A DNA stretch of 64,000 nucleotides from Aplectana chamaeleonis (Eukaryota > Nematoda > Chromadorea > Rhabditida > Cosmocercidae), in the NCBI GenBank assembly GCA_029168955.1, contig JAPDOI010000117.1, forward strand, positions 1,665,241 to 1,729,240, written 5' to 3'. The notes under the pieces are model-generated. The model was not told the DNA's origin and made no database searches. It was given only the letters and a program-made list of their open reading frames with translations. Shown one piece after another: positions 32,457 through 44,400 of the stretch. Made by a program: the position numbers and the translations under genes. Every line of letters begins with the position of its first letter. The stretch's first letter is position 1.

Positions 32457-35400
32457 ATGTCGGCTCCTGTGAGTTCGTGCGAGTGCGCAGAGCTCTGCGA
32501 TGCTGTACTATGTCGGCTATATGTGGGACTATTTCAGCCTGCAAAAAAAGCAACGAAGCGCGGGACGAAACGAGGATCGAAGGATCCTGAGAGAACAACG
32601 AATGTTACAGAAGACATAACTCAAACGCAAAAACAGAAGGCTTCCAAAGTCAGCAAAGAGGTTTGGCTCTTCAAGTCATACTTCCCGACGTCGGTTATAT
32701 CGCCCGACATAGGAATCAGAACCGCATAGAGCGCTTTGCGGAACCTTGAATACGCTCCCGCGGTGAAGTTGTAGCAGCTCACCGTTGCCGGCATAGCGTC
32801 TACGACTTGGCACCGCATCAAGTCCGTGAGAGAGGCTTGTTGTATGCAAATTCCGCGACGGATGACCTGACGCTGTCTTCTTCTTCTCAGGCACTCGGGG
32901 AGACGGTCATCGCACCATTGTCGAGCGGGCTGCGCCTCCAAATCTCGGCTGGGTGTCAAAAGGTGCACGGGCCAGCATTCTCTACCGGAGTCCGCTCGTG
33001 CTCAATTGGTCCGTAGTCCCTTAGCAGTTCAGAATCTGTCGGTGCTTTGTAGGAAAGGGGGCACTCTTGTATCGCACTTGGCCAAGCCCATTTTTACGTG
33101 CCGCAATGACTCTCCTGATTTTGGCAGTGGAGGGAAACCCCGGGTAGGTGCTCAATTTTAGTGTGGCACAGTAAAATGGGCGGTGCTATGTGGGAAGGGG
33201 GGGCACTGTTGTATCGCACTTGGCCACGCCCATTTTTACGTGCCGCAATGACTCTCCTGATTTTGGCAGTGGAGGGAAACCCCGGGTAGGTGCTCAATTT
33301 TAGTGTGGCACAGTAAAATGGGCGGTGCTATGTGGGAAGGGGGGGCACTGTTGTATCGCACTTGGCCACGCCCATTTTTACGTGCCGCAATGACTCTCCT
33401 GATATTGGCAGGGGAGGGAAACCCCGGGTAGGTGCTCAAATTTAGTGCGACACAGTAAAATGGGCGTGGCCAAGTCCATCGCGCCATAGTGCCCCCCCCC
33501 CTTCCCACATACTCAGGTACTCAGGACGACGGCCGGCGAACCTTTCCCAGCTGGCCCGCGGTCTCCATCCTCCGGCCGCCCGCTTTTGGTCCGCCGGCCA
33601 GCCGTATGTCGACGGCCCGCCGACCTTTACCAGATGGCCTGCGATCACTATTTGTATTATTGCTTACCTCAAGCATGTCACCCCGGCGGAGAAACGCCCC
33701 GCCTCGGTCCGCCGCAGTCTGCGGTGAGGAACCACCCTCCCCGCGGATCGCAGCGAAAACCGCCCCCCCCCCCCCCGTGGGGATACCCCTATCCCCTCAA
33801 CAGTCAAAAATATGCTGGCCTCCGGAGAGTGATTCGAAGTCGCCTTCCAGGGCCGGCAGTAGAATGCCGATTGAGGGCTCCAGTGAGATGAGGCGCCTTT
33901 TATACCGGCTGTGCACGTGATAACCACGTTACGACGAGATCAGTCAAGATTACTATCAATGATCTTTCCAAGCGACCGAATTGAAGATGGCGTGGCGTGT
34001 TTTGTGGTTCGCGGGCGAGCCAATATCCGCGCTGCGTGTGCGTCGCATGCAGGATGGTTCGCCGCTGGCCGGCACCCTCGAAATGTGGGGCGCCGGCCGT
34101 CGTTTTCGGTATAGAGGTTCGCCGGCCGTCGTCCTGAGTACCTGAGTAGCACCAAATGGGCGTGGCCAAGTCCGTCGCGCCATAGTGCCCCCCCCCCTTC
34201 CAACATAGCACCAATCTGCGGTTCAACATCTGCCCATAAACTGTTCAAAATCCGTTCATAGGCAGTCCAAGATCTATTCAAATGTGGTCGGAATTCTTCC
34301 GAAAAGGATTAAACCACAGCCGCGACACGGCCCGCGACAGTGAACATTCCGCAACGAAGGGCCCCAGAGGTCTAAAATATGCTGCTCTCCAGATAGTGAT
34401 TCGAAGTCACCAACTCCTGTTTTCGGTTATCACAGCGCGGAGCGGTGGCTTTTCCGTCGGAACCTCCTTATCACTAGTTACATCTCAGCGATGCCCACCG
34501 CTCCGCTGCTGGTAATAGTAAACTCCAAATACCGTGCGGTACCAATTGCCACAATGGCATGAAATGATGACATCAGTTGCATTGCTATATCAGACCGACC
34601 GACTCAAACTCTCAAATGAAAATTGCAGAGTATTTTAAGACCCTGTGGCAATCGGTACCGCACGGTATTTCTCGTCTAGTGCTGGTAATATTCGAAAGCA
34701 ACAGGTCACTAGAGATTTTCCAGAGCCTAACTGTTTGTGGGTCCCGCAACGATTCCCTGTATATGGAGCGCGGATGTCAGCAAAAGCTGACGTGAGCCAG
34801 CTTTGCGGTCGAGAAAGCGCGCGGATGGCCGACCGACTCTTTCCTGTCTAAATTGCGGTCAGCGGATGGCAATTCCGGCCTCAAGAGTGTGCGGCGGACC
34901 GTTCCTCCGAGTGCCTGAGTAGAAACCAGATTAGACGACCCTTTTTGATAAGATAGCAAGATATTAGCAGCTGTGCCACTAGAGCCGCCAAATGGCTCAG
35001 TTTACTTCAGAGACCTGATGTCGCCATCAGAGCCGTAGGTCACGTCGAAAAATTCGCTAATTTCATGGTGTCATGCTGTAGTGGGCCGTCTAATTCGAAC
35101 GAGTACCGATGGCTTCAATGGGCGGGTGCAAACTGAGGCGCTATCGCAGCAGGGAGGGGAGTGGGGTGCACTCGGCCGCGAACATTTTTCCGTGCCTCCG
35201 CTCATTTAGAGCACCAACGCGGGGTCGCCCTCCACTCTAAAGTCGGGAGAGTCGTTGCGGCGCGGGAAAATGGGTGCGGCAAAGTGCGATGGTCATGCGC
35301 CCTTCCACCCTGCTGCGATAGCACCAAACCTATTTGGGGAGCACTCAGGCCCCGGTCAGAGTTGGTGCTATTTGCATCTGCAACCCACCGACTCCCCCCG

Positions 35401-38400
35401 CACCCCCCAACACCCTCCAACACCCACCCGGTCGATACGTATGTTTAAAATGATGGAGTGAGGTTGAGAAAATCACTCGGTGCATTCAACTAGAAATGAC
35501 GATGATTACGTGCCCAACAGGATTGCACCTGTTCAGAGAAATAGGGAAGGAGAGTATGGTGAAGTAACGGAGGTAGCAGTAAGGTTAGCTTTCTAGTGAT
35601 ACGCAATGTTTTATCTTCGACCCGCCCACCCGGTGATTTTCTCATCCACGTATTGCATGGATATCGACCGCGTCGGATACATCGAGTGATTTTCTCAACC
35701 TCACTCCATCATTTTAAACATACGTATCGACCGGGTGGGTGTTGGAGGGTGTTGGGGGGTGCGGGGGGGGGTTGGGGGGAGTCGGTGGGTTACAGATGCA
35801 AATAGCACCAACTCTGACCGGGGCCTTAGCGTGCAACGTGGATGTGACATTAATATGTTTAGACGAAAGTATTGACAAAGTCATTGGCATAAAAGCATCC
35901 TTATCTCACAGCGTGCCTCAGTCGGCTCTTCGGCGCCGGATCTGGAAGGTGGCCTCGAGTCGCTTTCCAGAAAATCCACCGGGGACCGGAGGATAATTTC
36001 TGTCACCGAGGGGATCTGCCCACGGCTCGGGTGGGATGGTACCCAACTGTGGGTGCATCTTCTCATGGGCCCTTAGTGGAATGGACCACACTGCGGACCG
36101 TGGTGGTGAGGTCAACCCCCCCCTACTCTGAGGATCCCAACAGCAATGATCTTCGTGGGATGTCCCCGGGATCTCCTGCTTGAGTTCAGAATTGACCCGT
36201 GTAACCACTACGGGGGGAGACCCAGGGTGGGGTAGTCCCGACGCGAAAGTAGCATGAGGGGCCCGCCTTGTTCCACCAGGACGCCAGTCTTGACAAGGAA
36301 GGAAGGCTGGCGTCCTGGTGGAAGAGGGGTTTGCCCCATCTCGAGTGTCTGAGGTGTCATTCCTTATGTAACTGAATTCTTTGCGCTATGCACTCCACAA
36401 ATTGGAACACATTGCTACAGGCTTTAAGGCATCGTGTGTGCTGAAAATCTTGTTTGTGTACAATCAGACAATTAGGGTGAGCTGATATCACTCACAAAAT
36501 TTGAGGCTCTGAAAATGCACTCCTTTTAAGTTATGGCCAACTAAAATCTGCTGTGGGGTCGGTCATCTAGCACTTCCGGGTCGATGATCTAGCACTTTTT
36601 CATATAATGATGGTGCGACCGCCAAACAACGTGAAAAATAGTTAGGGTACAGACTCCACATGCAGAAAAATGGAGGAAGAGCACTATTCTAGACGGGGGG
36701 GGGCACTCAATGTTCAAGTCAGAAATAAAATGAAGCACTGATCTATAACACTATCAATCGAAGTATTTCTATAGAATTTCATCAACCACAATGAGAGATA
36801 GCAGCATCAAGCATCTTTTATCAGGTTTTAAATTCATTTCTATGAGGTGGTTCATTTCATTTTTGACTTGAATCTTGAGTGCCCCCCCCTAGTCCCTGGA
36901 GAAAATGGCGGTAATCAGGGGTGGTAGTAAATGGGGTGTTAAACGCGAGTAAACCGCCACCTCCAAGCCGCCAACATACCGCGACATAAATGCAGTAGAG
37001 CCGCCAAATTAACACGTATTAACCGCCACCTCCTGGCCGGCTACGAACCGCGAAATAGGTGCCACGGTTTGTTGCCGGTTTAACGAAAGCTGCCCTCTGC
37101 TTACCCACTATAAGACGGCGTAATTCACATCATTCTAGGCGCGAGCGGCGCGCGCGACGCCTGGGCCTTCGTCTACCCTCCGCTCTCTCACTGTCTTCAA
37201 CCTCCGCTCCGCACCAGCACGCGTAGAAACCATGTGAATTTCGCCGTTTTTTAGCCTGTACACATACATTATGCGTGACCTTCGTCCGCATAAGTATTTT
37301 CTACACTTGGACACGAACGACGTTTACGGTGGAAAGACGAGGGATCGGAAAGATTATACAAGTGATGCTATTTATTTTATTCATTAGGAAGAGCTTTCAA
37401 AAGGAACTTCGTAATATTTTGCTTGTTCGAAACACGATCAAAATGCAATTTTTTAAATTTTCCTTGTTAATCCTAATTCTCGTAATTTTTTGTGAGCTCC
37501 GTGAGTTTTCAGGACCACTCTCGAAAAGACATGTTAGATTAATCATTAGCCTCAATCAATCAATTGCGTGTGATCTGACAAAAGTTTGCATTTGTAGTAA
37601 CTTTTTTTTTGATATTTTCAAACAAAAGTTTTTTTGAAAAACAAAAAATTTATCGGAAGTAAATTTCGAGTGAACAAAAATTTGAGAATTTCTGGATGAA
37701 TTATTTACAAGGTGTTCTTGAAAAGGTAACGCTAGGTGCGAAAAAGACATTCCGCAACTCGTCGATTAATGCATAAATTCAAAGAATGTCCTGCATTCAA
37801 CTGAAATGGATAGTTAAAGGCAAGGTTCGGTCAAATTTTGACATTACCGAAATTTGGGTTAAATAGATTGGGCTGGCCTAGCTGAACATCGTCTGAACGT
37901 TTCACAAACTCTTAGTCCGTATTTCTGGAGAAAACAGCCTGAAAGTCAGGGATTACGGTATTCACAGCATGATAATCATGGCTGGAATGACCGATAATTA
38001 TACAGCACTTTTGAAGAATGCGTGGACAACCGCTAAAATATGGACGATGGCCACACTTTTCTGACTTTTCTGGATCATCGGCTAACGGAAGTGGCTGGAA
38101 TAACTTGAAGAAGACCGGTTTTAACGCAGTTTTCGCATTTTTCTTCGGACTACCTGAACCATGAGCACAGATTCAGCGGAAAATTTCAGAATCGAAATTC
38201 TGTCCGGACCCTGCCTTTAAAAACCTATAAGAATGATGATAAACTAGATAGTCTATTTTCGTTTTTGAGAAAGAATTCTATTGTTTTTTTTTTGGAAGTG
38301 TGCAACTCAAGTCTGGCGTCCGAGATTGGGGTAATGGTGTGGTTTCGGTCATTGATGCAGTTGAATTTGTGAAGTGTTTGCCGTCTTCTCAAAATGAAAC

Positions 38401-41400
38401 TAATCCACCGCCCGCAGTTAGTGCTGAAAATATATAGAAACACTGTTACACACTCATATGCGCATCGTTTAAGGAAAAGATTTTGTACACATATTTCAAG
38501 GTAAGAATTTGAAGCACTTCGAGTGGCTCTACCAATGCACCAAAGCAAATGCGTCGCGGACCCTAAAAAAAAATAAGAGGCCACGATGGCACTGATCTGG
38601 CAATGAAAGAGGAGTATTAGAATCTTGCAGAAAAAGGAGAACAAATTTAGTTAGTTCAGAAACAAGTTCGCATTTCTTTCCCACAAAACTCGCCCGATAC
38701 GCCCAGACTAACGCTGATTAATCATTACTAAAGCATCAAATCACTTGAAAATCAGTGGCTTGGAAAATCTTCACTTTTTTGCACTAAAAAAGTTGTGGAA
38801 ACCCCTTCGAAACGCGAGCAAACAAATAATTTACTACATACTCCTCATAGCCTGAAAGCTATGCAATGAATTATGAAAATTAAAACTAACCTGATAATAG
38901 CAAAGCGAATGAATTCCGGAAGAAAATGAACAAAAGCGGAGAAGTGTCGGCGCTCGAAAAAAATTAACAGCTGATTGGGAGGGATTGATTAGTGCCAACC
39001 AAAGAAGACGGCCAACGTGTTTCAGCAATGATCCTTGCTTTGTTTTTGATCCTCATCGCCCGCTTTCTGGCGGAAGCCGTTAAAAGACTCCTCCTTGGAA
39101 CACCTTTCAGTTTTAAAGATAGGGTGACGTCCTGGATCAAAAATCGCTAACAGTGCTATCAAACTTCCTTGACCTCCGCATTAATTAAACTCGTATTTGC
39201 CCTCAGTATAGATGGTCAAAACTTTTCTACTGTATCTTGTTAACTGCATTCAAAACTCCTCGGGAGGAGTTTTTCGTTAACTGCCAGTTCCTTCCTCGCA
39301 TTTCAGCACTATTTCCGTGCTGTCTGCGAGAGTATGTTAAACGCGAACTTACCGCGAGGATGACACATGGCGGAATTTTAGAGAAAAACAGACCTGGAAA
39401 CGTTTTGAAAATGCTATTTTTCGTAACAAAGGTTACAATTGTCGCTTTTTCGAGGCGTTTTCATTGGAAGTGTATAAGAGGCCTACCACTGGGGGATGTT
39501 ACGGTGAAAGTAGAGCGAGTGCTCTCTTAACTATCAAGAGTTATCATTACAATCTGGTGTGGTTAAACTCGCGTTTAACGCGAATTTAACTCCTGTTAAC
39601 TCGCGTTTAACACACCCAATTACTACCACCCCAGGTTTCAAAAAACAGAAAAACTTCAAAAACGATTTTGACGCGGAATTCAAATTTTATTTTACAGTGT
39701 ATTCAAGCTGGTTTTCTGTACACAGATGAGGTTTTCAAGGGCTTTTTTCGATTTTTTTCTCACAATGAAGGCCAAGCCACCCAAAAACATGAAAAAAATG
39801 ATATATAGTCTTCTGCGCGTACTACGCCTTTAACCACGCTTCTAGGTGGGAAACTGTCGTCATAGGACTTCCGCGGTAGGCCGCGGCGTAACATTTCACC
39901 CCCTCTTTCGAGAGTTTTCCTGCCTCTTTTCAGAACCCAGATAATAAAGAAGACAACACACAAAATGAGAAGAAGAAGAAAGCTGTAGGCCCTTCGGTGC
40001 GGCTATTTCCATTAGTTTTCTAAGATTACCCGTTACATTTGCAGGCATCCTCGAAGTTGGTGCCAGCGGGAAAGGCGGCCAAGGCTCAAACCTTATCGCC
40101 GGAAGTGGAGAAGAGTGTCGAGAAATTCGTGAAACATGCCACGGAGTCAGGTTAGAGTGCCTTATCTGAGAGACATGTAGGCCCACTAAACAAGTACAGG
40201 TTCCAAGTCAATTATATACGAATTTTTAGGTATTGAAGCGCTTAGAGGAGAAAGTCGGGAGGTACTGGAGACGAAACCATCTCCTACTAGTTACGAAAAG
40301 TTCAAAGCAGCACCAGAGCGTAATCGCTTTCCTGTGAGTACCGCCATCAATCCATCAATTGCATGGTAAGTGAAAATCTTGTTAAGGAGATTCAATGCCT
40401 TGATGAGACTCGAATCGTTCTCGACGCTAATGAACCGAATGCGAATACTTACATTCATGCCAACAGAGTGAAGCTGGATAAGGTTTGGAATGCTCAGCAT
40501 TATACAGTCCACTGCATGGGAAATGGCATAATTGTGGACTATGACCTACCACGCGAGCAGTTGCGTCGCGTTTATCATAAGCAACTGTCATTTCTCACGC
40601 TGAGGACATATGTAGCTGGCTTTTAAAACCTTTTTTGCAAGGGATTGATGTCCACGTTTCCAGGCAGAACGTACCTACGTTTTAACCCAGGGACCTAAGG
40701 ACAACTCCATAGAAGATTTTTGGCGAATGATTTTTCAGGTTTCCATACACAACTTTTACGTTTCTTTCCCAAGCGCGATTTACACGGTGCAATGCGTACT
40801 GGGGCACACCCAATTAATAGACTGCTCTATGTCTAGAAACAAGTCACCTGCAACTCGGGATCAAGTTGTTTGAAGATTTCATACATACAAACTTCTTCAA
40901 ACTTGAATTGGAAGTTTCGATGTTGATATAGTCGGCATGTGTCTCATGGATACCTTGGTTCCCCTTTGACGCTTGGCGCAAACCCAGTGCACATATGTTA
41001 TAACATAGGTGCACCAAATTCGCCCCAATTTCAACAGGGGACCAAAAGTATCAGTGTGATCTGTGCTGACTGAATTAGAGTTTCAAAAAATGGCCTGTTG
41101 AGTGTTGTGGGGAAGGTGAAAAGCAACAATTTAGGGTTTGAAAAATTTCATTAATCCATATGGGTAGATCAAAAACTCCAAAAAAAGCAATTTTCCGGAT
41201 TTCAGAACTTCGAACAGTTTTAGCTCAAACTCTGTCCAAAAGGGTTATTTGGGGCGCTGAATGCGAATATGAGGTCCATTTTGAGTTTTCCAGAAGGCTA
41301 CTGTTGGTTACAGTAGGAGAAGTAACATGTGTCTATAGTAACCTACGGTAATCTTCTGCAAAACTAAAATTGAACCTCATAGTGGTGTTCAGCGCCCCGA

Positions 41401-44400
41401 TTACCCACCCTGGACAAAGTTTGGACTGAAAGTGCTCGGATTTCTAGAATTAAAATGAAGATTTCTGCCGTTTTTGATCTACAGAGGTGAGGCAAGAAAA
41501 TTTAACTAACTTTACCCTTTATCTTCGCCACAAAATTCAACAGGTCATTTTCTGGAACTTCATTTTGCGGTCCGATCACTCCCTAGTTAGTTACCCATCC
41601 TGCAAACCAGATCTTTCGGGTTTCATTATTTTGTAAACTTCACATTAAAATACAGCATGTTAGTTTTTGATGTTTTGAGTAGATGAGTATAGAAGTGAAG
41701 AAGAAAAGTTTACCTTATGTAATAATAGTTTACTCAGACAATAGGTGCGGACTGACCGCTGACAATCAAGGCCTCTGTGGGCGGTACGCCAGCAAGTTGC
41801 GCGCAAATCGCTGCCTCTCGTTGTCTCCGCGGGCGGATCGCTGCGTTTCGGCGGGGGGATAGCGGCACCAGGGAAAGTTGATCACGCTAGCGGGCGAATC
41901 GCCGGCAAGTTCAAGGCACTATACACGCTCACAGAAACGGTTTAGATAACGACGTTAAAGGCAGTGTTCACAATTAGAAAGTTGTTCGTTTTTTTGCTGT
42001 AACATAAGCCTTGGGTCCCTCTAAGAAGAGTAAGGACGGAAGAACGAGGAAAAACGGTCAGAAAGTACGTGAAGATCTCGTTACCCGAGCTACCCAGTGG
42101 ATCACTCCGCCCACGTCATATAACAGTTGTCCTGCGTTTGTTTCACGAGAGTAACAGTTGCCGATTTTCTGAATATTATTGATCGAGAAGAACTTTACAC
42201 ATAAGCATGTGCATTGGCCCATCCTATTTTTGAAACTTTTGGTCTAAGAAGCACAGAACAAAATACTTACCTAAGAATTTCTACGCGCAAATCAGTTCCG
42301 ACTTTAGGTTTTTCGCCTTGTCTGCAGTCTTCAGGAAACACCAAATAGACGTGATTAAATATTTCAGAGGTTTCTTTTCCTCCTGTACATACTTGAAAGT
42401 TGTGTGGTGAATTTTCCATACTGATTTATTCTCCTGAAGATTTCTGAAGAGAGGTGAGAAGGATAGAACAGTGCACATTTAACTTGTCCGAAATGAAACT
42501 CATTTCGACTATCCGACTTTTCGACTATAGTTGGATATTGCAAATTTTCGAGTATCCGAATTTTCGGCCATAGTAGGATATTATGCTTTTTCGAATATCC
42601 GACTTTTAGAATATAGTCGAATACTGCAATTTTTCGAATATCCGTCTTCTTGACTGTAGTCGGATTTCGGACTTTTTCGAGTTTTCGACTGTCGACTATT
42701 CGACTTCTTCTTTATAGTCGGATATTATGCTTTTTCGAATATCCGACTTTTAGCATATAGTCGAATACTGGACTTTTCCGGATATCCGTCTATTTGACTA
42801 TAGTCGGATTTTGGACTTTTTCGAATTTTCGACTCTCGAGTATTCGACTTCTTCACAATAGTAGGATATTATGCTTTTTAAAATGTCCGACTATTTTCTA
42901 AAGCAAATTTTCGAGTATCCGAATTTTTGGCCAAAGTAGGATATTATGCGTATTCGAATATCCGCCTCTTTGACTGTAGCCGGATTTCGGACTTTTTTTC
43001 GGAATTTCGACTCTCGAGTATTTGACTTTTTCACTATAATCGGATATAATATCTCCTCCTCAGCAGCCTTCCGAACCTAGTGAATAATATAGCGGTGAGT
43101 TCACCTATCGGCTCTAGTGATCATTCTCGGGTATCATTTTATATTCCCACAAATGTTGCTCCACCAACGTATTGCTTACGCCGAGCTTGTAGTAAAGCTA
43201 ATTACGAACTCATTTGCCAATACTTATGCTCCCTAGATTGGCGCTCGCTGCTTGAAGAGGTCCCACTTGTTAACGATAAGTATGAATTATTTTTGTCGAT
43301 TTTGCATACGTGTATTTCCACATTCGTCCCTGTGGAGAAACGTCTTTTGTGTAATGAAAATCTCCCACCTAATCTTTCGAGACTATTTGCTCAAAGAGAA
43401 AGTGCTTGGTTAGATGCACAATCCGATCCCAGTATAGAAAAAATCAATAATTTTAGATACATTACAGACAAATTTGATCGTCTGCTCAAAAAACATAATG
43501 ATTATATTGAACGTAAAATACTTCAACGACCCAATAAAGCTTCATTTTACAGGCTAGTCAACTCGAGAATAAAGAAAGTTAGAGGACTTCCTACTCTAAA
43601 AGATGATGCAGGCGTTTCTGCATTTACAGATCGAGCCAAGGCATCTATGCTTGCTAAACAATTTAAAATGTCTTTTTCTGAAGACTCCTTGTTCACAGCT
43701 GACTGGTCCAACCTCAATTCACCCCACCCAATAGGTGATAGCGGTGTATGGTTTCATAAAGAGGAGATTTACAGTATCCTATGTAAATTACCACTTTCAG
43801 TCTCTACTACTCCCGATGAGGTATCGTCATACTTCAATAATAAGATCGCGGTTGCTATTTTCTACCCCCTAGAACACATATTCAACTGCAGTTTTATGTA
43901 TAGTGAAATTCCTGTTCGGTGGAAACACTCATTTATTACACCTATTCCTAAGAAACCGCCTCATAACTTAGCTTCAAATTATCGCCCGATTAGCATGACA
44001 TCAGTGTTTGCCCGGGTTTTTGAGAGAATTCTAAAATCAACACTGGTTTCGTTTATTGAGACCAACTTCTTGATACCGGATAATCAGTTCGGCTTCAGAG
44101 CTGGCAGGTCCACTGAAACCCAAATACTAACCCAATGGAAGACTGGACCAAAGCGCTAGATCGGAAAATCAATGTACCAGGTTGTTCAATAATTCTTGTC
44201 CGAAAATTTCACCATTTTTAATTTTTTTCAACTTCATTGAAAAACAAGTCTAATCAACAATATAATCACCACAGTTATCCACAACAGCGGCCCATCGATT
44301 GGGCAGGTCGCCGATGCCCTTCGCCCAGAACTCCGGGGGCTGCGACTCGAAGAAGTCCGCGCTGTCGGATTTGAGGTTGTCGTAGTTGGTGAATTTTCTT

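Noticed and set aside
37275..37637. Possible small secreted protein (hydrophobic N-terminal segment)
   Set aside because: AT-rich frame within a 2.7 kb inverted-repeat element; hydrophobic runs are expected by chance from T-rich DNA. No family recognised.
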